A DNA stretch of 64,000 nucleotides from CPC320 sp002684375 (GTDB taxonomy: Bacteria; Pseudomonadota; Alphaproteobacteria; Rhodobacterales; Rhodobacteraceae), in contig CBFIHZ010000008.1 of the NCBI GenBank assembly GCA_965662545.1, positions 1 to 64,000 of the forward strand. The letters are read 5' to 3'. Below, piece by piece: positions 43,160-51,406 of the stretch. The notes under the pieces were generated by a model. It was not told where the DNA came from, made no database searches, and saw only the letters and a program-made list of their open reading frames with translations. Each line of letters opens with the position of its first letter. The first letter of the stretch is position 1. The translations under genes were made by a program, and so were the position numbers.

Positions 43160-44146
43160 CTAGCCTAAGCTGACGCTGGCGGCGCTTTCTGGCAGTTCTT
43201 CGTCGAAACAGCGCTGGTAAAACTCAGCCACGGTTTGGCGTTCCAGTTCATCGCATTTATTGATAAATGAAAGGCGGAATGCATAGCCGATGTTGCGAAA
43301 AATCTCGGCGTTCTGTGCCCAAGAAATCACTGTTCTCGGTGACATTACAGTCGATAGGTCGCCGTTCATAAACGCGGTCCGGGTCAGATCGGCCACGGTA
43401 ACCATCTGTTTGATCGTCTTACGCCCGGCCTCATTATTGTAATGGGGGTTTTTCGCCAGAACAATTGCGCTTTCAGCGTCGATTGACAGATAATTCAGCG
43501 TTGCCACAAGGCTCCAGCGGTCCATCTGAGCCTGATTGATCTGCTGGGTGCCGTGATAGAGACCCGTGGTATCGCCCAGGCCGACGGTATTGGCGGTGGC
43601 GAAAAGCCGAAACTGAGGGTGTGGCGTGATTATCTCATTTTGATCCATCAACGTCAGTTTGCCATCATGTTCCAGCACGCGTTGGATCACGAACATGACA
43701 TCTGCGCGTCCGGCATCATATTCGTCAAAGACAATCGCTACCGGATTGCGCAGGGCCCACGGCAGGATGCCTTCATGAAACTCGGTAACCTGTTTGCCTT
43801 CGCGCAGCTTGATGGCATCTTTGCCGATCAGATCAATGCGGCTGATATGGCTGTCGAGGTTGACCCGCACGGCCGGCCAGTTGAGATGGGCCGCCACCTG
43901 TTCAATATGGGTGGATTTTCCTGTGCCGTGATAACCTTGAATCATTACCCTGCGATTATGGGAAAACCCGGCAAGGATGGCCAGAGTGGTGTCGGGGTCA
44001 AACTTATAGGTCGGGTCAATTTCCGGCACGCGGTCGCCTTTTTCGGCAAAGCCTTTTATCACCATGTCGCTGTCGATGCCGAAGACCTCGCGCACTGATA
44101 TATCTTCGGTCGGTTTTGCACCAATGTCGATCATGCCGTGTGCCAT
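43160..44146 (-). CDS. cobS: cobaltochelatase subunit CobS
   Basis: 328 residues from ATG 44146 (MAHGMIDIGAKPTEDISVREVF, GAAGGAA-type ribosome site upstream); the reading frame runs to 44368 but the extra 74 residues look non-coding. AAA+ ATPase: Walker A GYHGTGKS at 71-78, Walker B AIVFDEYDAG, sensor RLFATANTVGLGD. Pairs with CobT. Divergent from an ECF sigma gene. Confidence 0.97.
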   Translation of the reverse strand: MAHGMIDIGAKPTEDISVREVFGIDSDMVIKGFAEKGDRVPEIDPTYKFDPDTTLAILAGFSHNRRVMIQGYHGTGKSTHIEQVAAHLNWPAVRVNLDSHISRIDLIGKDAIKLREGKQVTEFHEGILPWALRNPVAIVFDEYDAGRADVMFVIQRVLEHDGKLTLMDQNEIITPHPQFRLFATANTVGLGDTTGLYHGTQQINQAQMDRWSLVATLNYLSIDAESAIVLAKNPHYNNEAGRKTIKQMVTVADLTRTAFMNGDLSTVMSPRTVISWAQNAEIFRNIGYAFRLSFINKCDELERQTVAEFYQRCFDEELPESAASVSLG

Positions 44147-44286
44147 CGTTTCATTCCTTCTCGTCACTTTTCCGCATGTTGTGGTGCAACATAACTTGAT
44201 TAAGAGCGAGGGAAAGAGCAAAAGAACGTAGGGGACAAGTTCGTAATGGCTGCCCGGGGGGCAAAGTGACTTGCAGGAGGTGAGGT

Positions 44287-44829
44287 ATGGCAAAAACTGA
44301 GGAGTTAGAGAGGCTGCTGACGCAAGTGGCCGCTGGGGATCGCGATGCTTTTGGCGATCTTTACGCATTGACCAGTGGCAAGTTATTTGGCGTTTGCCTT
44401 CGTATTCTCGCCTCGCGCCCCAAGGCTCAGGCTGCCCTTTGGTCGACCTTTGTGGAGATTTGGCAAGACGCCAAGTCGGTACCGACCAGCGGGCTTAGGC
44501 CGATGACATGGATGATCCACGTAGCCCATCAAAAATCGATGCAGAGGTTGCGTCTTGATTTGGCCGATGTCAGTCCAGAAATGCTCGCGGATGAGGCCCA
44601 AACCAAAGGTGAATGGCCTGAAGACTTGGTCTTGAAGCCGTCGGAATATGGTCAGTTGATAAAATGTATGGAGGTGCTGCCCTGGGAGCGATCCGCGGTG
44701 TTCAGATTGGCGTTTGTCGAGGGCGAGACCTATCCTGATCTGGCGGCACATTTTGACCTTCCTGTGGATACCATGCGCACTTGGGTGCGGCAAGATCTGC
44801 AAATCCTATCGGAGTGTTTGGAGCGATGA
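44287..44829 (+). CDS. ECF-type RNA polymerase sigma factor
   Basis: 180 residues; GGAGGTGAGGT immediately before ATG 44287 is a strong ribosome site. Region 2 is LYALTSGKLFGVCLRILASRPKAQAALWSTFVEIWQDA with RPMTWMIHVAHQKSMQRLR, region 4 is MEVLPWERSAVFRLAFVEGETYPDLAAHFDLPVDTMRTWVRQDL (helix-turn-helix). It most resembles the SigK/RpoE-like ECF sigmas paired with membrane anti-sigmas. Coupled to the anti-sigma gene by ATGA. Target promoters and inducing signal are unknown. Confidence 0.9.
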   Translation: MAKTEELERLLTQVAAGDRDAFGDLYALTSGKLFGVCLRILASRPKAQAALWSTFVEIWQDAKSVPTSGLRPMTWMIHVAHQKSMQRLRLDLADVSPEMLADEAQTKGEWPEDLVLKPSEYGQLIKCMEVLPWERSAVFRLAFVEGETYPDLAAHFDLPVDTMRTWVRQDLQILSECLER

Positions 44830-45164
44830 CACAGAGTGAAGCCAAAAATACTGATAAAATTCTTGCTGGGGAATATGTGCTCGGATTGCTTTCAATTGAA
44901 GAAAACACTCAGTTTGAGGCGCGGCTTGAAACCGAACCGCACCTGCGACGTTATTACGCCGACTGGTTAGAGGATTTCGTCACCCTGACCGATGATATTG
45001 GCGAGGTCGCTCCGCCAGCCGGGTTCTATGCCGGGTTGGAAAAACGGCTGTTTGATACTCAACAGGCGCCCGAACTAGCCGCTAAGAGCGGCAGTTTAAT
45101 TCGCTTCGTGCTGGGTGCTGCTGTGGCAATGGGGATCTGTGTCCTTATTCTTGTGGCGCTGTAA
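44826..45164 (+). CDS. short membrane-bound anti-sigma factor
   Basis: 112 residues from ATG 44826, which overlaps the sigma stop. N-terminal anti-sigma domain (LAGEYVLGLLSIEENTQFEARLETEPHLR, the RskA-like pattern), with EWL-type core YYADWLEDFVTL, then a single membrane helix at the very C-terminus (about 89-111, IRFVLGAAVAMGICVLILVAL). Most RskA-like relatives continue into a periplasmic sensor domain; here nothing follows. No zinc-binding HxxxCxxC motif is seen. So it probably binds the sigma factor but the sensing part is missing or located elsewhere. Confidence 0.85.
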   Translation: MTQSEAKNTDKILAGEYVLGLLSIEENTQFEARLETEPHLRRYYADWLEDFVTLTDDIGEVAPPAGFYAGLEKRLFDTQQAPELAAKSGSLIRFVLGAAVAMGICVLILVAL

Positions 45165-45184
45165 TTGGGCGTTTCTAGATAAGT

Positions 45185-45901
45185 TTAAATCTCAGTGGAC
45201 AGACGGTAGGGTTCTTCAAAGTCAATAAATTCAGCTGTGTCTATGGCGCTGGTGATCCACTCTGCGACTGCGGGATGGGCGCAATGGATATCGATATAGC
45301 GTTGCAAAGTTTCCGATACCGGCAGGTCATAATATTTCAAGCGCATGATGACCGGTGCGAAAAATGCGTCGATTGCTCCGAAATTTCCCGCAAGATATGG
45401 TCCCTTGGACCATAACATAATCTCTTCGCAGGCGTTTTCTATCCGCGCGATATCCCTTCGCAATGCGGGTTGATCGCGCCACAAGATACGCCCCTGGCGC
45501 GATAGATCCACGCCAATATTCATAATGCAATGGTTGCGCAGGGCCGAAAAGCCGCAGTGCATTTCCGCGCACAGGCTGCGCGCCCGTGCCCTCAATGCGG
45601 CGTCTTTGGGCCAGATAGGAAGGTCGGTAAACCGGTCTGCGAGATATTCTATAATCGCCAATGTGTCCCAAATAACCAGCGGTTTGCCACTGGCATCTGT
45701 AACAGTGTCATCAACTAAAAACGGCACAGAGCCGGCGGGTGAAAATTCTGCCACCTGACGTTTGAAGGCGGAACCTGGCGCAAAACTGTCAAATCTTATA
45801 AATCTCTCGTAGACGTCGATTTCAAAGGCCCGCAGTAGAACGCCCACGCGCATGGACGAGCTGGAATAGTTTTTATTGCCAATAAACAAGGTCAAAGACA
45901 T
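45185..45901 (-). CDS. glutathione S-transferase family protein (copy 1)
   Basis: 238 residues. N-terminal thioredoxin fold with FIGNKNYSSSSMRVGVLLRAF (the Ser/Asn cluster positions the glutathione thiol), PFLVDD cis-proline site and DTLAIIEYLADRF; all-alpha C-terminal domain with GPYLAGNFGAIDAFFAPVIMRLKYY. Similar to the adjacent gene at 45967-46695 over the whole length, so the two are tandem duplicates. Substrates unknown. Confidence 0.93.
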   Translation of the reverse strand: MSLTLFIGNKNYSSSSMRVGVLLRAFEIDVYERFIRFDSFAPGSAFKRQVAEFSPAGSVPFLVDDTVTDASGKPLVIWDTLAIIEYLADRFTDLPIWPKDAALRARARSLCAEMHCGFSALRNHCIMNIGVDLSRQGRILWRDQPALRRDIARIENACEEIMLWSKGPYLAGNFGAIDAFFAPVIMRLKYYDLPVSETLQRYIDIHCAHPAVAEWITSAIDTAEFIDFEEPYRLSTEI

Positions 45902-45966
45902 GGGCGTTCCTAATTTTGTGTCGCATTGGCCGCGTTCCGGATAGTTCGCGGGGTTCAGCAGGTTTG

Positions 45967-46695
45967 CTATACAGGCTCAGGGTCGTCGGTAGACAGTCTG
46001 AAAGGTTCCTCGAAATCCAGAAACTCTGCCGAGGTCACCGCGCCGCCGACCCAATCTTCTATGGCGGGATGTTTAAAAATTCTATTCATATAGGTTTGGC
46101 TTTCGCCGGTGACGGGCAGGCTGTAATATTTCAGACGCATCACAACTGGCGCGAAATAGGCATCCAATGCGCTGAAATCACCTGCCAGATACGGCCCGCC
46201 GGACAAAGCCAGCATATCAGCCCATGCGGTCTCGATCCGGGCGACATCGCGGCGCACAGCGGCGTGATCGCGCCAAATAAGTGCTCCGGCGCGGGAAAGG
46301 TCCGGGCCAATATTCATCATGCAGTGCTGACGCAGCGCGCCAAAACCGCTGTGCATTTCGGCGCATAGGTTGCGGGCTTTGGCCCGCATGGCGCGATCTT
46401 TTGGCCAGATTGCGTGATCGGCAAAGGTTTCGGCAATATATTCGACGATCGACAGCGTATCAGTGATGATCAACGACTGATCGTGTCCATCCTGCACTGA
46501 TGTGTCGATCAAAAACGGCACAGTGCCTGTTGCTCCGATCCGGTTCACTTCGGTTTTGAAAGTGCTGTTTGCGTCAAATCCGTCAATCCGAATTAGGATC
46601 TCATCATGTGCAATGCCGAAAGCCCGCAAAAGCACCCCCGCGCGCATGGACCAGCTTGAGTAGTTCGGGTTGCCAATATACAACTTGAGAGTCAT
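45967..46695 (-). CDS. glutathione S-transferase family protein (copy 2)
   Basis: 242 residues with the same layout as its neighbour: YIGNPNYSSWSMRAGVLLRAFG, VPFLIDTS, DTLSIVEYIAETF, and GPYLAGDFSALDAYFAPVVMRLKYY. By eye roughly half of residues match copy 1 without large gaps. The 65-nt spacing and same strand suggest one transcript and a local duplication. Divergence suggests the copies have different substrates. Confidence 0.93.
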   Translation of the reverse strand: MTLKLYIGNPNYSSWSMRAGVLLRAFGIAHDEILIRIDGFDANSTFKTEVNRIGATGTVPFLIDTSVQDGHDQSLIITDTLSIVEYIAETFADHAIWPKDRAMRAKARNLCAEMHSGFGALRQHCMMNIGPDLSRAGALIWRDHAAVRRDVARIETAWADMLALSGGPYLAGDFSALDAYFAPVVMRLKYYSLPVTGESQTYMNRIFKHPAIEDWVGGAVTSAEFLDFEEPFRLSTDDPEPV

Positions 46696-46758
46696 GAAAA
46701 TAGACTTCTAAACACCAAATGCGTTTAGCTTAGCGATCCGCTGTTTTCCCCACAAGGC

Positions 46759-47388
46759 TTATTTAAAGTTACGGCTATCTTTGATCTGGTCCCAGGCCCA
46801 GACAACCTCTTGCAACTGTTCTTCTTGATTGCGATCGCCGCCGTTCATATCCGGATGCAGAACCTTGATCAACGCCTTGTAAGATTTGCGCACCTCGGCT
46901 TTCGACCAATGGTCTTTGGCTTCGAGAATTTCAACCGCTCGTCGCTCTGTCGGTGGCAGGCGTTTGGTGCTGACGCCGTCGGCGTTTTTGCCTGGGTTGC
47001 GCGTGGCATTTTCGCCCAGCACTTGATGGGGATCTTCGATGCCCAAACGCGCCCATGCACGGGCCTCGGGGTCGCGAAAATCCTTGGTCTCGCGTTCCCA
47101 GACCTTGTCTTTTGACATCTGCGCATTCATTTCGGCCTCGGTCGTGCCGTCAAAGAAATTCCATTTCAGGTTATATTCTCTCGCATGTTCTTTGCAGAAC
47201 CAGAAAAAGTCATCCAGCACGTCGGGGGCTTTGGGCGCCCGGTATTTGCCGGCCTCCTGACAGTTCTCATGCTCGCAGACCCGACGGGATGTTTCAGACT
47301 CGCCAGACAACCCCCGTTTGCCACGCGGGTTTTTCTTTTTTGAGGATGAGACAGACATATCAAATCCGAAGGGGTCTGGTTTGGCCAT
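46759..47388 (-). CDS. J-domain (DnaJ-like) protein
   Basis: 209 residues from ATG 47388 (MAKPDPFGFDMS); an upstream in-frame start at 47514 overlaps the bolA region and is rejected. N-terminus is basic with a CEHENCQEAGKYRAP Cys-rich stretch; the C-terminus is a J domain, DHWSKAEVRKSYKALIKVLHPDMNGGD, with the HPD triad that stimulates DnaK. It lacks DnaJ's Gly/Phe and zinc domains, so it is a type III J protein. Divergent from bolA. Confidence 0.92.
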   Translation of the reverse strand: MAKPDPFGFDMSVSSSKKKNPRGKRGLSGESETSRRVCEHENCQEAGKYRAPKAPDVLDDFFWFCKEHAREYNLKWNFFDGTTEAEMNAQMSKDKVWERETKDFRDPEARAWARLGIEDPHQVLGENATRNPGKNADGVSTKRLPPTERRAVEILEAKDHWSKAEVRKSYKALIKVLHPDMNGGDRNQEEQLQEVVWAWDQIKDSRNFK

Positions 47389-47462
47389 GTTATTACCTTT
47401 TCGACTCAGGTAAGAGAGCATAGGGTATTGAAGATTAATTTGAAGGGGCTTTGAGCAAAAAA

Positions 47463-47723
47463 ATGTCACGAACAGAAGAAATTCGCAATGCATTACAACA
47501 TGTGTTTCATCCAACGCAATTGGACGTTATTGATGAAAGTGAACAACATCGGGGACATGCTGGATATCAAGAGGGTGGCGAGAGCCATTTTCACGTTGTG
47601 ATTCGTGCTGAGGCGTTTTCCGGGCAATCGCGTATTGCCCGCCACCGGTCTATTCACAGCGCGCTGGGGGCTGCGTTAATCGCAAAAATCCATGCGCTGT
47701 CACTGGACGTAGATGTGCCCTAA
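47463..47723 (+). CDS. BolA family protein
   Basis: 86 residues from ATG 47463; a TTG at 47451 is in frame but too close to the GAAGGGG site. Core motifs EEIRNALQHVF, LDVIDESEQHRGHAG and ESHFHVVIRAEAFSGQSRIARHRSIHSAL match BolA, with the family's GESHF and RHR..V/I-type segment. BolA proteins work with monothiol glutaredoxins in iron-sulfur handling and stress regulation. Convergent with gatB, divergent from the J-domain gene. Confidence 0.93.
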   Translation: MSRTEEIRNALQHVFHPTQLDVIDESEQHRGHAGYQEGGESHFHVVIRAEAFSGQSRIARHRSIHSALGAALIAKIHALSLDVDVP

Positions 47724-47770
47724 GTCTGCGCTGATGTGAGTGCCTCTGCATCGCTGCACGTTTGGTCGCC

Positions 47771-49282
47771 TTAAGTTGCGAGTTTTTTCGCGACCAACTG
47801 GTTTACCGCTTTTGGATTGGCCTTGCCGCCCGTGGCCTTCATCACCTGACCAACGAACCAACCCGCCAGTTTTGGATTGGCCTTGGCCTTTTCGACCTGC
47901 GACGGGTTGTCGGCAATTACTTGATCGACTGCCGCTTCAATCGCGCCGGTGTCAGTGACCTGCTTCATTCCGCGCTCTTCGACGATCTGTGCAGGATCAC
48001 CGCCCTCGGTATAGACAATCTCGAACAGGTCTTTGGCAATCTTGCCTGAGATATCTCCACTGGCGATCAATCCGATCACGCCAGCCAATTGCGCGGGACT
48101 GACCGGGCTGGAGGTGATTTCAAGGTCGTCTTTTTTCAACCGGCCAAACAATTCGTTGATCACCCAGTTGGCGGCCATTTTACCATCGTGCCCAGCGGCC
48201 ACATGCTCAAAGAAATCCGCCGAAGCGGTTTCTGCCGTCAGCACAGAGGCATCGTATTCAGACAGGCCAAAATCGCTGATAAAACGGGCCCGTTTTGCAT
48301 CGGGCAACTCGGGTAGGTTGGCGGCAATATCGTCCACCCAGCCCTGTTCAATTTCAAGGGGCAAAAGGTCGGGATCGGGAAAATAGCGGTAGTCGTGTGC
48401 CTCTTCTTTTGAGCGCATTGAGCGGGTTTCGCCCTTGTCGGGGTCATACAGCCGAGTTTCTTGCACCACTTCACCACCAGACTCCAGAATGCTGATCTGG
48501 CGTCTTGCCTCGATATCGATCGCCTGCTGGATAAAGCGCATCGAATTCATATTCTTGATCTCGCAGCGCGTGCCCAAATGGCTGAAATCCTGTGTTGCAA
48601 AGTATTTTTCGTATTGCCCCGGTAGGCAGACTGAAACATTGACATCAGCGCGCAGATTGCCGTTTTGCATATTGCCGTCGCACGTGCCCAAATAGCGCAG
48701 AATCTGGCGTAGTTTTGTCACATATGCGGCGGCCTCTTCCGGGCCCCGGATGTCGGGACGGCTGACAATTTCCATCAGCGCAACGCCGGTGCGATTAAGG
48801 TCTACAAACGACATATTGGGATCCATGTCATGGATCGATTTCCCTGCATCTTGCTCCATGTGGATGCGCTCGACCCGTACGAGGCGGGCCACGCCCGGTT
48901 CCATATCGACCAGGACTTCGCCCTCACCGACGATTGGATTGTAGAGTTGCGATATCTGATAGCCTTGTGGCAAGTCGGGATAGAAATAGTTTTTGCGGTC
49001 GAACGCGCTGGTCAGGTTGATCTGGGCTTTCAAACCCAGTCCGGTGCGCACGGCCTGTTCGACACAGTATTCGTTGATCACAGGCAGCATGCCGGGCATG
49101 GCGGCATCGACGAAGGCGACGTTTGCATTTGGTTCGGCGCCAAATTTTGTTGAGGCTCCAGAAAACAGTTTCGCATTACTTGAGATCTGTGCATGCACCT
49201 CCATGCCGATGACCAGTTCCCAGTCATGCTTGGCACCGGCAATCACCTTTGGTTTTGGGGTCTCATATGTCAGATCAAGCAT
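47771..49282 (-). CDS. gatB: aspartyl/glutamyl-tRNA amidotransferase subunit B
   Basis: 503 residues from ATG 49282, the usual length; a longer frame to 49336 is rejected. Signature GMEVHAQISSNAKLFSGAS, RLVRVERIHMEQDAGKSIHD, DLNRTGVALMEIVSRPDIRG, ADVNVSV, KNMNSMRFIQQAI and a C-terminal GatB/YqeY domain (GWFVGQVMKATGG, then KANPKAVNQLVAKKL). Part of GatCAB, which converts Glu-tRNA-Gln (and/or Asp-tRNA-Asn) to Gln-tRNA/Asn-tRNA. gatA and gatC are elsewhere. Confidence 0.97.
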   Translation of the reverse strand: MLDLTYETPKPKVIAGAKHDWELVIGMEVHAQISSNAKLFSGASTKFGAEPNANVAFVDAAMPGMLPVINEYCVEQAVRTGLGLKAQINLTSAFDRKNYFYPDLPQGYQISQLYNPIVGEGEVLVDMEPGVARLVRVERIHMEQDAGKSIHDMDPNMSFVDLNRTGVALMEIVSRPDIRGPEEAAAYVTKLRQILRYLGTCDGNMQNGNLRADVNVSVCLPGQYEKYFATQDFSHLGTRCEIKNMNSMRFIQQAIDIEARRQISILESGGEVVQETRLYDPDKGETRSMRSKEEAHDYRYFPDPDLLPLEIEQGWVDDIAANLPELPDAKRARFISDFGLSEYDASVLTAETASADFFEHVAAGHDGKMAANWVINELFGRLKKDDLEITSSPVSPAQLAGVIGLIASGDISGKIAKDLFEIVYTEGGDPAQIVEERGMKQVTDTGAIEAAVDQVIADNPSQVEKAKANPKLAGWFVGQVMKATGGKANPKAVNQLVAKKLAT

Positions 49283-49511
49283 TGCATCACCTATCGCCAG
49301 TTTTGTTGCCTTTGGGCATAGCCAAAGCTGCGACATGTTTCAATCGCTTGTGACCGGTGCCAGAGGTTTTTGCACTCTGAAACCGCAATTTTTCCGGCGG
49401 ATGGTATGGGGGCGTTTTAAAAAGATCAGTTTTACAAAATCCCGTCCAGTTGTCGGCGGAAATGAATTTCAACATCATAGTGGCCAGACACAGGTCTTTC
49501 AGGGTGGGGCG

Positions 49512-50423
49512 TTACGATACAGACCCCGAGGATAGTTTTTTGCGTGTGCCGAAAGGAACCTCAATCAACCCCGCGAACAGGATGGCGAACGCACCGACCC
49601 ATTGCAGCAACAGCATGGGTTCTTCCGGCAATAAGATTGCTGCACTTATCATGGCCACCACAACTTCTGACATCGTCAAAATGCCAACGCGTCCGGGGAA
49701 TAACAGCTGCGACACCCGGAAAATGATACAAAAGCAGGGAAGTAGAAAAATAATCGACCAGACCGCTGCGGTTGGAAAAGCAGTTTTCAACATGGTTATA
49801 TCTGGTAGCGGAACATTAAATAATAGTCCGGCAAAGACCGCTGATATAGCAGTGGTTGCGATAAAGATGAAGGTGGTCAAAGGCAGGATTGGAATCGTCG
49901 ACCACCTTTTAAGGCAGGCGATGCCAATGGCCCAGAATATTCCCGATAAAAAGCTGAACAGGTCTCCTATGTTGAGGGGATGCTGTACAGCGTCGCCGTT
50001 CGACAGTAAGAGAACAAGGCCCAGGAAAGCCACGCAAATAGAGAGCAAGCGTTTCTTTGTCAGGGGCTCAGATAACCAAAAAACGCCAATTAAGGTCAAC
50101 CAGATCGGGGTCAGATAATATAGTAACGTCGCCCGCACGACTGTTGTTTCCATCAATCCGTTTGCGTAAAGAGTGAACGCCAATCCGATCATTACAGCCG
50201 CAAAGAGTGCAGGCCCGAGGGTGCCTCGCAATGATTTGAAACCACAGATCAATAATGGCGTCAGGACGATCAGAGGGCAGGCATTAAAAAAGACAACACT
50301 CCAAGCACCTTCAATACCCGTGCTTTCAATAAGTCTCAGTGGAAACCAATACAGCCCCCAAGCCGCGGCGCTCAAAGTAAGCGCCATGCTCAGCGTTGTA
50401 TCGGAATAAATCTTTGAAAACAT
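49512..50423 (-). CDS. DMT superfamily (EamA) transporter
   Basis: 303 residues from ATG 50423 (MFSKIYSDTTL), a start giving ten membrane helices in two EamA repeats; the frame extends to 50528. Second-repeat features LLYYLTPIWLTLIGVFWLSEPLTKKRLLSICVAFLGL and SEVVVAMISAAILLPEEP match the family. Substrate unknown; such proteins export small metabolites or amino acids. No close operon partner. Confidence 0.88.
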   Translation of the reverse strand: MFSKIYSDTTLSMALTLSAAAWGLYWFPLRLIESTGIEGAWSVVFFNACPLIVLTPLLICGFKSLRGTLGPALFAAVMIGLAFTLYANGLMETTVVRATLLYYLTPIWLTLIGVFWLSEPLTKKRLLSICVAFLGLVLLLSNGDAVQHPLNIGDLFSFLSGIFWAIGIACLKRWSTIPILPLTTFIFIATTAISAVFAGLLFNVPLPDITMLKTAFPTAAVWSIIFLLPCFCIIFRVSQLLFPGRVGILTMSEVVVAMISAAILLPEEPMLLLQWVGAFAILFAGLIEVPFGTRKKLSSGSVS

Positions 50424-50651
50424 GAAAAACCCACTACTGCGCAACAGATGTAATACGACATACTCATTGACAGGAAGTTCGGGCAAGTCCAAAAAATATC
50501 TTTTGGCCGTAAGCGCATGCGTGCCCAATGAGTATTATTTTGTTACGGCAAAAGGGGTCTGGAGTAAGCGCCACCTATTATATTACGCTACGTCATCCGG
50601 CCTTTTGGTATGCAATTCTTAGCCAATGAACCGCTGGTTGTGCCTCGATTT

Positions 50652-51390
50652 TCACCGACCGCCTGCGACATCCAGAATGCTGCGTGTGGTGTAGCTGGCC
50701 TCATTTGACAGCAACCAAAGGATCGCTTTGGCCACCTCTTGCGCGGCACCTGCGCGGCCCATCGGTGTCGTATGGGCGAATTGGGCAATGCGGTCAGGCA
50801 CGCCACCCTTGGCATGAATGCCAGTCTCAATCAAACCGGGTCGGACGGCATTGACCCGAATGCCTTCGGGGGCCAGTTCGTCTGCCAAGCCTAGGGTAAA
50901 AGTCTCAATCGCAGCTTTACTGGCTGCATAGTCTATATATTCATGCGCCATGCCCTTACGGGCCGCTGTTGAACTTACATTGACGATCCCGCCTCCGTGA
51001 TGGCGCGCATATAGGCCACCGCATGGCGCGCAACCTCGATTGCTGCCGCAACATTGAGAAAAATATGCACTGACGCGGTCTGGTGTTAGATCGTTTATTG
51101 AGGCTTTCGGGGCGACAATCCGGCATTGTTGATCAGTTTTAATTTGCAGGCGGCAAGGCTGTGATCTGCTCAAACATCGCCGCGACAGCAGCCGGATCAG
51201 TGATATCGGCCCGAATGACCACGGCCTCGCAACCTTGGGCATTTACCATTTGGGCCACAGTGTCTGCGGATGCGCGATCGCTGCGGTAGTTTATAATGGC
51301 AGTATCATAGCTCTCGGCAGCGGCCGCCTGCGCAGTTGCGGCGCCAGTGCCGGCGCTTGCGCCAGTTACAAGTAAGGTTTTTCTCCTCAC
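50652..51390 (-). pseudogene. SDR-family oxidoreductase, broken by several frameshifts
   Basis: The gene begins near 51390 (GTG) with RKTLLVTGASAGTGAATAQ, a short-chain dehydrogenase Rossmann motif TGxxxGxG, and ends with the SDR C-terminus EVAKAILWLLSNEASYTTRSILDVAGGR. The middle needs frame changes to read as protein: LPPAN, then LINNAG (51130-51145), then IVAPKASINDLTPDRVSAYF, then LNVAAAIEVARHAVAYMR, then HHGGGIVNVSSTAARKG with the Tyr-x-x-x-Lys motif YAASK intact. At least four single-base slips lie between 50995 and 51160. It lies 17 nt after pepN on the same strand. Either a decayed gene or a poorly sequenced stretch; the rest of the window is mostly clean. Confidence 0.75.
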
Positions 51391-51406
51391 CGACCCCTTT
51401 GGCTGC

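Noticed and set aside
42082..43173. 363-codon frame antisense to cobT
   Set aside because: Mirror of the acidic CobT linker; no ribosome site or domain.
47810..47885. Repeat TTTTGGATTGGCCTTG twice, 60 nt apart
   Set aside because: Encodes the KANPK motif used twice in the GatB C-terminal domain; protein-level, not a DNA element.
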